Origin: Gaertneriomyces semiglobifer
Taxonomy: Eukaryota; Chytridiomycota; Chytridiomycetes; Spizellomycetales; Spizellomycetaceae
Direction: 5' to 3'
NCBI GenBank assembly: GCA_025558075.1
Contig: JAHLKF010000014.1
Location: 248,001 to 312,000, forward strand
DNA length: 64,000 nucleotides
A program made the position numbers and the translations under genes. This document shows positions 46,065 to 58,087 of the stretch, piece after piece; the stretch's first letter is position 1, and the number at the start of each line of letters is the position of its first letter. The notes under the pieces were generated by a model. The model saw only the letters and a program-made list of their open reading frames with translations, did no database searches and had not been told where the DNA came from.

Positions 46065-47723
46065 GATGAGGTTTCTATTTCGATGTAGGCGAAGGCAAAC
46101 GCAATGGTGTTTCCGTCGACAGTCTTAGGTGAGACCGTCATTTTATAGCCGCTGCTGTCTTTTCACCACAATTTTTTCTTCAAGCTTCATCAGAACATTA
46201 CGGATCACTCGCACATTGATCTCGTTTGTCTGATCTGGTTTGATCGGAGCCGATATTCCGATGTAGCCCCCAACACACCACTTATAGCAGGCGAAGCATC
46301 ATTTTCATCTATTTTTTTACGATGAAATCTGATCAAATGGAATGTCGTTGGATGCTGCCGATGCGCAGGATAAACAAAGAAAGAAACATAGTGTGCGATC
46401 GCTGCCAATGCGTTCGCGTTGAAAGTGGCGGCACAGTCACGTAACGCGTCGGTGACAAGGCGCATCGATTGCAAGTTTTTGAGAACAAGTGCGACGAATT
46501 CGGGACGATGCGCAAGCCGACGTCGTGGGAGATGGCGATGATGCGGCGGGTTGGAAGCTGGCGGAGGGATGCTGGACAGATACTGTCGCTATGGGATACG
46601 AGTGGACGGTGCGAAGTCAACTCTCAGTAGCTTTGAGTGGATACTGTTTTCGACGGCCGAGTCTGACCGACATGTTAACGAGGATAGAGATTCGTACACC
46701 CATGCTCGTAGTTGAGGTTGCCACCAAGCGACTCGTATTGGTTGTGAAAAGGAGGTTCAATGGTGCAGGATGACACGGTTGCATGCTGGATTGTCAGTTC
46801 AGGTGGCTCGGGAGTGAGTGATTGTACAGCCCAGCCTGCCAGTGGTTAAATATTACCCACGCCGACGGCGGTTTAGAGTCGAAACAGTGTCTAGCGAAGG
46901 CAGGCTTGCCTTGACTGATTATCGGCCGTCCTCAGTAAGCCGATCGACAGCGCAAGCAGAGAAGGGCTTCCAAACTTTGATACACTCATCGTGACAAAAG
47001 TTCCTTTACGCTCCTAACACACCTGGCATCTCATCTTACTTTATCCCGTTTATTTGGGATATGGAGTAGATTGATGCGACGATCCTGTTCATTGGATCTT
47101 CAGAAAAGGACACCCACGCGCAAAACGTCCTCTTCGGCAATACACATAAAGCTTACAGCAGGAACATAGATTCACCCTTCTAATCGGGTAGAATGCAGAC
47201 CGTAGCTACCCTTCTCTCCCTTCAATGTGCTCATTTACGGCCTTAACCACAACGTTTTTACTATAACACTCGCCTAATGCCGTTTGTATATGCGTGTCAC
47301 GTGAGCAGCGCCGTGAGTCGTTGAATTGTAGCAAAGTGCAACGAAACGACGACATCCAACAGCACACTTCCAAAAGCCGCTTGTGATTGAGCTTGCAGAC
47401 AGGGAAAGGGTCCGTCTCTGGTCCTAAGTGTAGCTGCCTACTGGCTAGTTATCAGTTGATACCTGCTTCTGTCGTCTGGAACTTTACAGATCAGTGACCT
47501 ATGCAGTCGGTGTAGAGATAATATCATCACGGAGAAATAGTATCGTGATTGCGGATATCCAGTACCCGTTCTTCAACGCCAGACATCTCTCAGTCCTCGC
47601 CTTCCACCCTCCTCCGTCCCTGAACTGCGAATCAAACAAACCTCCCGACCTTTATTCCTACCGTTCAACCGTTCAGCTGCGAATACACGCGTCCCCGCCT
47701 AACCCTCCATCACCATCCCATCC
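46065..47723. other. Gene-free stretch (1.66 kb)
   Basis: Divergent region between the secreted orphan (-) and striatin (+). Several short frames of up to about 95 codons exist on both strands (for example 46489-46773 plus, 46333-46620 minus), but none has recognisable content or good splice partners. No RNA gene was seen. Confidence 0.45.
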
Positions 47724-50514
47724 ATGACGGACACATCAGCGCGGCTATCGTCCGGCCAGCCGACGCCTTATACCCTTCCGGGCGTTCTCCAGTTCCTCCA
47801 AGTCGAATGGCGAAAGTTTGAGCGAGACCGCAATGACTGGGAAGTGGAGAGGTCGGACCTTACAGCTCGCGTGGCGTTTCTGGAGGGTGAACGACGGGCA
47901 TGGGAATCGCTGAGGATGGATTTAGTGAGGAGATGTAAGATGTTGGAATATGCGCTGAAACAAGAGAGGTACGTATGTGGTGGTCGCATGAGGGCAGAGC
48001 ATGTGTGTGTGCTCCAAAAACGAGCGATTGACTTACTGCCGATGCTCACAACTGCCAGAATGAAGATAAATAAGCTTCAACAACAATCTGGCTCACCGAC
48101 GACGGCGCAACCACCGGATACGAACGGAACTACGACCACAACTCAACCATCCACTGGATCAACAGAAAACATTGCAAGTGCTGGGCCGACGTTACCGGAG
48201 AACGTCCTGTCGGCACCAAGCGCCTACAACACCGTTTCTCGAGGTGGTATGGGTACATTGCTGAACTTTTCCAAGGGATACGGGCAGCTCCGTAGCAAAG
48301 AAATCTTGAAAAAGTGCGTTGGCTGGTTCTCATGCACGCATCCCAACATGGGATGTACTCGTATCGTATCCGACAGCTAACCGTAACCATTTTTTTTGCG
48401 AATGGTCAGCTATTTGCGAGAAATCGATCTCCTTCGTACAGGATCTGCATCGGTACCCAACACCGCTTCCGGCTCACTTACGAACCTCCATTCTGCTTCT
48501 AGCTCCGATGAGGCACAATCGCCCGATGCGGAGAGACCTCAGCGGACTATCCAGCAAACATTGGATCATTATCAACGTAAAAAGCCGATCGCTAGGAGAG
48601 AGACTGGCAAACTGGATCGTGGAAGGAAGAAGGAAGAAGAGGAGGCACCATTGCCTGAAACTTCCCAAGGAGACGGGAGCGAACACGTGGAGAAAGTGGA
48701 TGCTGCGGAGCCAAGCGAGAAGGAGAATATGGAGGGCAGAGATATACGAAACCCGACGAAGCGAAAGCTCCCTAAAAAGGAGGAACCTAAAAAGGAAGAG
48801 AATAAAGGCGAAGGAAAAGAGAAAAATGCGGTGGTGAATGGACTGGTATGTTTATGATTCGGACGTTTGGATCTGCGTGTAGTATCATGTTGACAGATGG
48901 TATGTTTGCTAGACGGAAAGTGAAATGGAAGAGCTGAAACTTACACCAGAGAAGGTGAATAAGGTCATGTCGCGGCTTGAAGGCCGATTCTCAAGTGCCA
49001 AGCAACGGAAGACATCTGGCGAAGAAAAGAAGCCGGGAATTCCGAGTGTGGTGACAAATGCGATAGGGTTAGATGGGGACGCTCTTGCTAGCCTAACGCT
49101 AAGTGAGGAGGATGTGGATGAAGGCACTAAGAAGAAATCGCATGCAAAAACTAGCCAACAACAGCAACAGCAGCGTATGTGGCGTCCGAAAGTAGTTCTC
49201 AGGAATCACATGGATGCGATTCGATCGCTGACGTTTCATCCGACCGAGATGGCTATTGTTACGGCAAGTGAGGATTGTACAGCAAAACTGTGGAAGTTTG
49301 GCAAGATGGAAGACTCAAAGCAGTGCGTATACTGTGTAACACCTTGTTGTGCTCTGTGTACACTTGGGCTGATCATTCATTCATTTCAGTGTGTTCAATG
49401 ACGCTGTCCCCATCTACACGTTCCGAGGGCACACTGCGCCTCTCACTTCCACCGTCATTTCACCATCAGGCGACACCGTCTTCACCGCATCCGCTGATGC
49501 GACCATCCGAGTCTGGAAAATGCCCGACCTCGCCACAACGCACACATACTCGCCGTACGCCTCGACTGTCAACGACATCAAACTCCACACCTACGTCGGT
49601 CATTCTGATGTTGTCTGGGACATGAAACTCCATCCCTTGCAAGAACAACATCCTCTCCTCGCGTCAGTATCCTCCGATGGGGCAGTTAAGATATGGAAAA
49701 CCGCATTTGGAGAGTGGGGATTGAAGAGCACGTTTTGGTATAACGGTGCGCAAAAGGAGAGCGCAGAGGATGGATTCCGATTGCTGAATGGGGATGAAGG
49801 CCATGATAGTGTGGGACCGACGAGTGTGGACTGGGTGCAAGGGACAGGCAAGATTGTTGTATCGTGGCAAAACAGTGCGCTGAAGCTGCTGGATGTGGAA
49901 ACGGGGGCAGTGATTTTGAAGTTTGACAGCCAGGAAACGTTTGGTGAGTATTTTCCTCGCTGGATGTCTTTTCATGTGTTTTCCATGTGCGTATTGCGAG
50001 GAACGATACTCATTCGTTTCGTTTCGCGTTCTCGTATGTCTTTGATGTGGCCCTTGTAGATGGGACGACAGCCACACAGATCAATAAGGTTGTGGCACAT
50101 CCGACACTTCCTCTCATTGTCACAGCGCACGAGGACAAATATGTCCGACTCTTTGATTTGAACACGGGCAAGTCGGTGCATTCCATGATCGCACATCAAG
50201 AAGGGGTAGCAGCGCTGGACATTGACTCTGCGGGGTTGAACATTGTCACCGGAGGTAAGCCTTTGACGCATGCAATGCTGTTTCATGTGTGAGTACTCAA
50301 ACTTGTGGTGGGTTTGTTTTCGGCAGGCCATGACTGCTCTCTCCGATGGTGGGACCTAACGACGCGGAAATGTCTACAAGAACACACGACGCATCGTAAG
50401 AAGAACGATGAAGGCGTGTGGAGTGTCGCGTATCATAAGGGTGTTAGTGGGGTGATGGGGAGTGCAGGAGCGGATGGGCTTGCCAAGGTTTATTGGTATA
50501 TAAATGGATATTAG
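47724..50514 (+). CDS. Striatin-family scaffold protein
   Basis: Seven exons (47724-47968, 48059-48313, 48410-48845, 48913-49322, 49390-49943, 50060-50254, 50327-50514) give 760 residues. The N-terminus has YTLPGVLQFLQVEW followed by a coiled coil ending RRCKMLEYALKQER, the caveolin-binding and dimerisation region of striatins. Next is SKEILKNYLREIDLLRTG, then a charged low-complexity linker. WD40 repeats fill the C-terminus (SADATIRVWKM, SVSSDGAVKIWK, LRWWDLTTRKC, GSAGADGLAKVYW). Striatin is the PP2A regulatory scaffold of the STRIPAK complex (fungal PRO11/Far8). The last residues differ from the usual AKVFV ending, so a short final exon beyond a GTATAT donor near 50497 is possible. Confidence 0.93.
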
Positions 50515-50702
50515 AAGAAACAATTTTCGGTCATCTATGTCATGATGGCGATGAATTTTGTGTTTGTTTAAGAATTCTCTTTTCTTCTTTTTTTGGAAAA
50601 AGAATGACCTTGGCAGGGTTGAAATATCTACAACGAGGGTTGGAAATGGATGGAACGGTGTTGATCTGCGGAAGGAACTCTTAATCCAGAGTCCACGCTG
50701 AT

Positions 50703-51719
50703 TCAGTTGTGCTTCAAGTGCTGCATGTGAAAGTCGATGTGGTCCTTGATGAAGGTAGCGACAAAGAAATATGAGTGATCATAACCCTCCTGTTGAAAGA
50801 GCAGCGACGTGGAATAATTAGTTTCAAACCTACGGCTTGGGTGGGAACTGTGAAATGCATTGACACACTTACTCTCATCCTCAAGTCAGCCGTCACTTTT
50901 CCCGCCTTGCTTTCCTTGCAGGCGTCCTGCAATCTCTCCACCTTGAGTTCCTTTTCCAAAAACTGATCAGCGGTGCCCTGATCCACCAACAATTTTCTCT
51001 CTGGCCCGTTGTAGCGTTTGATCAGTTCACAAGCATCGTACTGTTTCCACGCTTCCTTGTTGTCCTCCCCCAAGTAATTGCTGAAAGCCTTGATGCCCCA
51101 AGACGTCTGCGACGGATTGACAATGGGCGAAAAGGCCGACACGGATTGGAAGCGGTCAGGGTTGGTCAAACCAATGGTCAACGCGCCATGTCCACCCATG
51201 GAATGACCTGTGATTCCGATCCGCTTTTCGTCCAGACCCAGGTGTTTGATGATGAGCGGGAGGAACTCGTCCAAGATGTACGAACGCATTTGGTAGGGCT
51301 TCCATTTGTCGGTTGTGGCGTCGAGGTAGAATCCGGCCCCGGTGCCGAGATCGTAGGCGTCGTCTTCTCCTGGGATGTTGAGGTTGCGGGGAGAGGTGTC
51401 TGGGACGAGGAGGATGAGGGAGTGTTGGGAGGCGTACAGTTGAGCATTGGCCTTTTGGAGAAAGTTGTCGGGAGTGCAGGTGAGGCCGGAGAGGTACAGG
51501 AGGGAGGGATGCGGCGTTTTAGGAGACTTGATGTAGGAAGGAGGTAGGTAGACACTGAACGTCATCTCGCAGGACAAAGTCGGGGATGTATGGGTGTACC
51601 TGATAGAGAGGCGGTGAGGAGATTGAAGTAAGGAGCTGAATGGTATGGGCGGTTTGCACTTACTTGACAATGTATCCTTCGAAGCACTTTGTGCGGGATG
51701 CTTCTTTGAGGTCGGCCAT
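50703..51719 (-). CDS. S-formylglutathione hydrolase (esterase D)
   Basis: Three exons (51719-51664, 51599-50873, 50789-50703) give 289 residues. It begins MADLKEASRTKCFEGYI and runs through MTFSVYLPP, LSGLTCTPDNF and the nucleophile motif GHSMGGHGAL. The acid and histidine regions follow as DQGTADQFL and, in the last exon, EGYDHSYFFVATFIKDH. These are diagnostic for S-formylglutathione hydrolase, which releases formate and glutathione in the glutathione-dependent formaldehyde detoxification route. It acts in the cytosol after formaldehyde dehydrogenase. It is divergent from UFD1, with about 350 bp between start codons. Confidence 0.95.
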
Positions 51720-52068
51720 CTCTGTAATGTTCCGAGCGGGGTCAGGAGTGGGCAATGGTGTGCTGGCTGAAGAAGAGGAAACGAGAACAAGGGCCTCTGA
51801 TCTGATATGGATCGTCTCGCAGAATGCCGTGCGATGGTTCAAAGGAAACCAAGTGTTCCTTTTGCAACTTTCAACGCGTGGAAGATCCAGCGTCCGATTT
51901 TCAACGTCAGCAACTCGCTTCAAAACCGTCATTACGAAAAACGGCTGCAACCCGCCATCTGCTTCTATTGAATCTTCTTTGCTTATTGAGCGTACTCCTT
52001 CCTTGATCGTCACATCTCATTGCTACTGGTTGATTCTGTTTTCGCTCAACTACGTTGGTAACTCAAAA
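51720..52068. promoter_or_regulatory. Shared divergent promoter region
   Basis: The 349 bp between the S-formylglutathione hydrolase and UFD1 start codons must hold both promoters and both 5' leaders. No TATA box is evident on either strand. Confidence 0.4.
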
Positions 52069-53225
52069 ATGGTACGCTGTTTCCAGACCCACTTCACCGC
52101 CCGACTGCTCAGTTTCTTACCATTTCTTATGAATAGTTTGGTGGCCACTTTGGTGGGTATTATGGCGATGATGCCGCCGACGCATTCATGCACACTCAAC
52201 ACTCTGGACCGTTCGTACGTACCGCTGTCCTTCCGTTTCCCTGTAAACCTCTCGAGACGATGCCATTCGTCTAACTTCATTTCTATTTGTAGTCCCAAAC
52301 GCTACGAGCATACTCTTTTCCCGCTAATCTCCTCAACACTCGTCCAACGCTTCCGTACACTGGCAAGATCATCCTGCCCCAATCATCCCTACACCGTCTC
52401 TCGGCTCTACAAACAACCTACCCCATGATCTTCCGCCTCACGAACCCCACCACCTCCACATCCACACATTCCGGCGTCCTCGAATTCACCGCCGAAGAAG
52501 GCCGCTGCTACCTTCCCCCCTGGCTCATGTCCACCCTCGGTCTCTCCAGCGGTGCGTACATCAACATCACATCCACATCCTTACCACTCGGAAAATACGT
52601 CAAAATCCAACCGCAATCCACTCAGTTCCTGGACATCTCTGATCCCAAAGCCGTTCTGGAACATGCATTGAGGGGTTACACCACCCTCACCAAAGACGAT
52701 ATCTTTGTGTTTCGTTATAACGATCAAGACTATGATATCAAAGTCGTTGAAACCAAACCAGAGACCCCCGACGGCGGCATATCCGTTGTCGAAACTGATC
52801 TGGAAGTGGATTTTGAGGCGCCAAAGGGCTACGTCGAACCCGATTACAAGAGCATGAACCAGTCCACCACTCCTGCATCGGGTTCTGTTCCTAAAGCTAC
52901 CTTGGACAGTGTACAACAACATATCAAACATGATCCGACCAGTTTTGCGTCTTTCTCAGGATCGGGGAACGTGTTGAGATCAAAGCCAACTAATATCAAT
53001 GCGAATAACGCGCAGAACATCACGGCAAGTAGCAGCGGGAAATCCGCCGGCCCTCCACCTGCACTGCATCTACCCCCTGGAAAGCTCTTTTTTGGGTATC
53101 CCGTCATACCATTGAAGAAGAACAACAGTGAAAATGGAAGTGAAGAGGACGGAAATCCTGAAGGAAAGAAAGGCATCTTTGAGGGAGAAGGGAAAACGCT
53201 CAAAGGAGCACGACGAGGTGGATGA
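52069..53225 (+). CDS. UFD1: UFD1, Cdc48/p97 cofactor
   Basis: Three exons (52069-52071, 52137-52214, 52293-53225) give 337 residues. The first coding exon is the ATG alone, followed by a GTACGC...TAG intron; the protein then reads FGGHFGGYYGDD, a fungal-style Ufd1 start. The ubiquitin-binding double-psi barrel follows: FSQTLRAYSF, GKIILPQSSLHRL, TYPMIFRL, GVLEFTAEEGRCYLPPW and QPQSTQFLDISDPKAVLE. Later parts include the VDFEAPKGY element and FASFSGSGN, and the C-terminus ends in a basic FEGEGKTLKG element. Ufd1 with Npl4 guides Cdc48 to ubiquitylated substrates in ER-associated degradation and chromatin extraction. Confidence 0.93.
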
Positions 53226-53380
53226 ACACATCCTCAAGCCTGCCGTGTGTCCAAAGAAGCAACCCCTTGCAAATAATAATAATACAATTTTACTCCGGCA
53301 CAAAAAAATACACCTTTGACGTACATAAACCCAAGTTTCCGTATTCTTAATTACGCATATCCATCACCATCACTCACTAC

Positions 53381-55755
53381 CTATTCGTCAGTTTCCTCTT
53401 TAGAGGCAGCTTCTCCCCCTGCAGCACCCTCTTTCAGCTCGGGAGTCTCAGCCTCTGGCTTTCCTTCCTCGTTTGCTGCCTCATCAACATTGCTCCCTGC
53501 AACCTTTGCCGTTTCAGATGCCTCCACTGTTTCGGGCTTCAGCTCTGTGTCACCTGCAGCCGGTTGACTTACCGCGGTTGCGGATTCATCAGCCGTTGCA
53601 GTAGGAGCAGTGGAAGCCTCTACGCCGGCTGCAGGTTGCTCACCGTTCTGAGCACCGTCACCAGCAGGCACAGTTTTACTCTCACCATCCGTTCCTGGTA
53701 CGGCACCCGCTTGACCCGCTGCAGAAGTTTCGGGCGCACCAGGCGCACCGGGAGCTGCAGGGGCGGCATTGGGATCGTACGCTTGCTGTTGCTGGTAGCC
53801 ATAACCATAATACTGCTGGTAATACGCATTCCATGCTTCAGCATCGTACGCTTGACCGTACTGCTGCTGTTGATCTGTGCCAGGAGGCGCGGCGCCGGGG
53901 GCTCCAGTAGGCTCGGTTCCAGGTGCTTGTCCCTCCGTACCAGGCGCCGCAGTCGTACCGGGTGCACCTGCATCCTGAGCACCAGGAGGAGCGGTAGCTA
54001 CAACCCACTGTCCGTTCTGATCATAATATCCTCCATATTGCTGAATGTACGCAGCTTGATCATATCCTGCATAATGTTGTTGCTGTTGCTGCTGTTGCTG
54101 TTGATCCCATTGTCCATATCCTTGTTGTTGATCACCACCCCATTGCGATTGCTGTCCCTGACTGGAGTAAGACCCTTGCCTGGATCCGTACGCATCATTC
54201 CCGTAGCCGCCAGCATTACCGTATCCGCCACCGTAGCCACCACCACCGCCGTATCCACCACCACCACCACCAGCGTTCCGATCGCCATTCACTCGTTCTT
54301 CCACCATCGCCTTTGCCATATCCACACCAGCACGTTCTCCGCTGATAGTGACATCCCGCATCCCCTGTGCATCAGTCTGTTGGTCGATTTGGACACGTAC
54401 ATTGCACGTCATCTGAATATGTTTAACTGTTTCTCCTCCTTTACCGATAATAAAGCCTACTCGGTCCGATGGAACCTTGATGCTTTCAGTAACACCGCCG
54501 TGCATGCCTCCAGGCGAGCTGATGAGATCCTGGATCAGACGCATCGCGTGATCTACAGCAGGCCGAGGCCCGCTGATACTGACTTCGCGCATGCGCGAGC
54601 CGGGTTGGGACTGGTGATCCGGCGTGACGGCAATTTTTGCGCCAGACTGGTCTTGGAGGGAATGAATGGTTTCACCGCGACGGCCAATGATGCGCCCAAC
54701 TGAATGCACAAGAGTTAACCAATGGACAGAAGCGCGTTAGTAGAAGAAAGAATGACTGCGAAGGAAGGCCGAACTGACGAATAAGCACGCACCTCTCTCA
54801 GCAGGCACACTTATGGTCTCTACGTGGCCACCATAGCCACCCATTCCGCCCATTCCACCACTGCTCATACCGCCCATTCCACCGCCGCCCATGGCAGCAG
54901 GCGGCCTCATGCCACCTCCACCCATATTGGCTTCCCTAATCTGCTCCAAAATCATTCCTTTGGCCCGGTCAATGTCCTGCGACGAGCCAGTAATAGTTGC
55001 CTGACGCTCAGGCTCGTTACCGGGCGGGGCAACTTGAACCCTAACATTACATTCGCGCTCAATGCGCTTAAGGTTCTCTCCCTGAGTCCCGATAATGCGA
55101 CCCACCTGAAACCGAATGCAGATTTTTAGGGAGAGGAAATGTGCGGACTGAAAGCGCCACAAATGTACTCACGAAATCCCGAGGAATGGCGACCTCGCCA
55201 GACTGCGATGATGGACCATAGTGGGACGACGGCGCGTCAGCATGGCCAAGACCGTATCGCGGTCTGCTGGAGCCATATGACGATTCTTCACGCGAGTCAC
55301 TGTATGGCCTCTTAGAGTCGCGTTCTCCATAGTAGTCTTCGCGGCGGTATCCCGAGCTCGGCGGTGCATACGTCTCGACTTGATCAATGGACCTTTTAGC
55401 GCCCGCGCCAGCATCGTAAGCGGATGGTGCAGCCGGAGCAGCAAAATCGCCTAGATTAAGAGAAACGGAGAGACGGGAGGGAGGCACGCAGCACCGAAGC
55501 AAAAGGGGCGAAGGGAGGACAAGATAGACGAATAATATGTGGTTGGGGATGGGCCGGGTTTTTTCACAAACAAACGAGGTATATCATTTTTCAGATGACT
55601 AATATACCTTTTGGAGCGTTTGCCGTGAGCTTTGCGGCGATAGCTTTCGCTCGTTCTAGTGCATCCTGAAAGTTTGATGCCTAAAGTAGAAGAACCCTTG
55701 ATTAAAAAAGCTGGACGACAGAAAAATCGTACAAGAACAGAAAGCGACGTACCAT
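53381..55755 (-). CDS. Three-KH-domain RNA/ssDNA-binding protein (FUBP-like)
   Basis: Five exons (55755-55753, 55680-55608, 55450-55173, 55105-54793, 54699-53381) give 661 residues. The first coding exon is again the ATG alone. The early SNFQDALERAKAIAAKL helix is typical of the FUBP/KHSRP group. Three KH domains follow, each with the G-x-x-G loop: IIGTQGEN (about 120), IIGRRGET (about 230) and IIGKGGET (about 315). The rest is a prion-like Gly, Gln, Tyr and then Ala/Pro-rich tail containing AEAWNAYYQQYYG, close to the AWxxYY repeats of FUBPs. Such proteins bind single-stranded nucleic acids in transcription, splicing and mRNA decay. It is convergent with UFD1 (155 bp between stops). Confidence 0.88.
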
Positions 55756-56488
55756 TATGAATTCTCTCTCTGTCTCAATAGATCGTTGATCTCGCACAAC
55801 CTATGCCTTCCACTATTAATTATTATGATGGCTGCGACTGTAAAATGCAGCTGCAATCATCAACGAAATCGCAGCAATCTCCAAGTGCGCCCTTCAGTGC
55901 ACGCTTGTTGCTACGGCAATCTCGTGACCCTTGCTGAGGGTCATATGACCAGCTCACGTGCTCCGGAAGGGCAAACTGGACAGTGGGAGCTTCGCATTTG
56001 AAGTTGTTATTTACTTCCACCACATTGTAATTGTTCATGCGAAAACAGTAACTCTAAACTCTCTCCTAATACCTCAGGATGTCTATTTGGTTCTTGTTCA
56101 TCAAGTCATGTCACGTACACACAATTGGTTGCGAAATTTTAACGCGGTGAGAAAGACTTGTCGCTGTGATGAACCATGAGCTCTGTCAAACCTGGTTGCC
56201 AATGGCGGGTACTTCTTCTCTCATTTCCTTCTATGGTTTGGCAACGCCATGATGGTTCAGAAATTTTCACTTTGAATGGGCCTCTTTCCCAGTGAGCTTC
56301 TCATTTATCATCCGTCTATGCACGTTGGGCTATCAGATTGTATTTCCTGTCGCAGCGGCAGTACAACGGCAGCGGCAGTGGTCCGACAGCCGGCTGATAG
56401 GCTGCCTATAATCCTCGACCAAACTTAAAGTAGGGAGCGACGTAGGCCTCCGCGGTGAAAGTGATCCGTTCTTTTCAACGCATGCAAT
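55756..56488. other. Spacer (730 bp)
   Basis: Upstream region of the KH gene and 3' side of the flavin-reductase-like gene. Short frames on both strands have no recognisable content. A CGGCAG-rich patch lies near 56353-56385. Confidence 0.4.
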
Positions 56489-57049
56489 TTAAATAGCGGC
56501 CTCCAAGTCCATATGTCTTTTATATTGCGCATCCATCACCTCTAATGTCTCTTTATCGCATAATCTTCTGATAGCTTCCATTGTCAACGGCGGTTGCGCA
56601 TGGCGCACTCCCTTCCAGCACTGTTCCACGGTGGCAATGACCAACCATCGTCGCCCCAAATCCACCACTTGCCCGACTCGGCACGAAGCATACGTCTTGA
56701 CCTCCCTCAACATATGCGACTCACGTTCGATAACATCTCCAAATCGATCTTTAGATAGCAAGTGTTGAATTTTATCGAACTTGTCGACATTTCGTCCAGT
56801 CTCAGTCCCGAACAGCCGAACGAGGTCATGATTCGATTCAGCCAGTAGGTGCAGTGTGAAGCATTTGGTACGTTCGACTATCACTTTCGCAGTGAATCCG
56901 AACTTTGACAGGCAGAGTGTGATGGTGCGGCCACCAAGGGATGCTTTTGACACCCCTGATACAATCTGGCCTAGTGGTCGGATGCGCTTGCCAAGGTCCG
57001 TGGTGACCAGAAAAATGGGCTCCTCCAATCCCTCAAAGAGATCTGCCAT
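56489..57049 (-). CDS. Flavin reductase-like FMN-binding split-barrel protein
   Basis: An intronless gene of 186 residues. It has PIFLVTTDLGKRIRPLGQIV followed by VSGVSKASLGGR, FTAKVIVERTKCFTLHLL and HDLVRLFGTETGRNVDKF, the arrangement of the flavin reductase-like domain (FMN-binding split barrel). A central CRVGQVVDLGRRWLVIATV supplies the later strands, and the helical tail is YKRHMDLEA. Members reduce FMN or FAD with NAD(P)H or use bound FMN for other redox steps; the exact substrate cannot be told. The length fits a single-domain enzyme. It stands alone with no linked pathway genes. Confidence 0.72.
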   Translation of the reverse strand: MADLFEGLEEPIFLVTTDLGKRIRPLGQIVSGVSKASLGGRTITLCLSKFGFTAKVIVERTKCFTLHLLAESNHDLVRLFGTETGRNVDKFDKIQHLLSKDRFGDVIERESHMLREVKTYASCRVGQVVDLGRRWLVIATVEQCWKGVRHAQPPLTMEAIRRLCDKETLEVMDAQYKRHMDLEAAI

Positions 57050-57367
57050 TTTGGTTTCCAGCTGCGGTACTTAAGCGTTTCTATATATAATTATGGCTTT
57101 CTGTCAATGTCAGCAAGAGACGTTGGCCCGTTGTGGGCTTTGATTTGAACACACGCGTTGGTGGGTGCCAGATAACAAGGCTTTGCACCATAGACCCCTG
57201 CCAGGAAGAACTCGCACCAACTTTTACAATATGTTGGTGTGTGTGCCGAGCCGACGTGCTTGCATTTATTGTCGGATCGATGAGGGTGTGACCTCTACTG
57301 CACCTCTTGAGATAAGCGGATGGTGAGGGTAGTGCAGTAGAAGTCCCACCCGGCGGCACGTCTATCC
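57050..57367. other. Spacer before gene remnant
   Basis: 318 bp between the divergent flavin-reductase-like gene and the coiled-coil remnant. No feature recognised. Confidence 0.4.
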
Positions 57368-57942
57368 ATGCCGGAACCTAGCGTTGATAGTATGACGCTT
57401 TCAGCTCACGCCGCGACCACATTTCCTGCTCCCCTCGTGACTGTTGAATGGGAACGATACAAGCACGACCGGGAGAACGAATGCCTGCGCGATCGCCTGC
57501 CTACGTACCGTGTTCTGGCAGGATCCGCTCAGGAGGGATGTACCTCCTGCACCGCACACCGCGCTTGCAGGTCAAGTAAACAGCTTGCAAGCGGCCATGC
57601 AAGCAACGTCAAGAGACGAACGAAGCACGCTTCAAGAGGATGGAGGCGAGCATGGGGCGCGTCGAGAATAAACTGGCTGAGACCAGGCGGGAACTGGTTC
57701 AGACCCGACGTGACCTCGCGAAAGGCGTAGCCGCGTTGAAGCGCTACGTCGACCAACAAATCGACCGTGTGCGTGTAGAAGTGACCAGCCTGGCCTCGGT
57801 ACGAAACAAGGCCAAGCTAGGTCGATCGGCGTCGGCAGCCCAGATGCGGGCCACAGCACCTGCGTACCGCAGAGGCATCTCCGACGGGGGAATTCTGGCG
57901 GATATGCCAGTGCTAAGGGCCAAGAGGCCGGGCTGGCTGTAG
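57368..57942 (+). pseudogene. Frameshifted coiled-coil gene remnant
   Basis: Coding-like sequence switches frame along this stretch. The first frame (from ATG 57368) gives VTVEWERYKHDRENECLRDR. A second frame at about 57555-57630 gives QVNSLQAAMQATSRDE, and a third (about 57637-57942) gives RMEASMGRVENKLAETRREL, then VAALKRYVDQQIDRVRVEV and a basic tail. The three pieces form one continuous heptad-like coiled coil. The first switch can be explained by a normal-sized intron (GTGTTC to GCAG), but the second cannot, since no donor lies between; a one-base indel is needed. It is either a decayed gene or a sequencing error in a real one. No family was recognised. Confidence 0.45.
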
Positions 57943-58087
57943 GGGGGTTGGTGGAGGCGGAGAGACGTGACAATCATGGCGGTGGGGCATGTCGCCACTT
58001 CTGCCACGACCAGTGCATAAAGCAGTGGTGGGCTCAGGACCATAGCGTGAGTCTTTAGTCATTGTATTCTTTTTGGTCGAAATCATG

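Noticed and set aside
46333..46773. Short frames of about 95 codons on both strands in the striatin upstream region
   Set aside because: No motif, no splice partners, and mutually overlapping.
53564..54703. 379-codon open frame on the plus strand
   Set aside because: Antisense shadow of the KH-protein low-complexity tail (Leu/Ile/Ser runs from CAG and GGN repeats).
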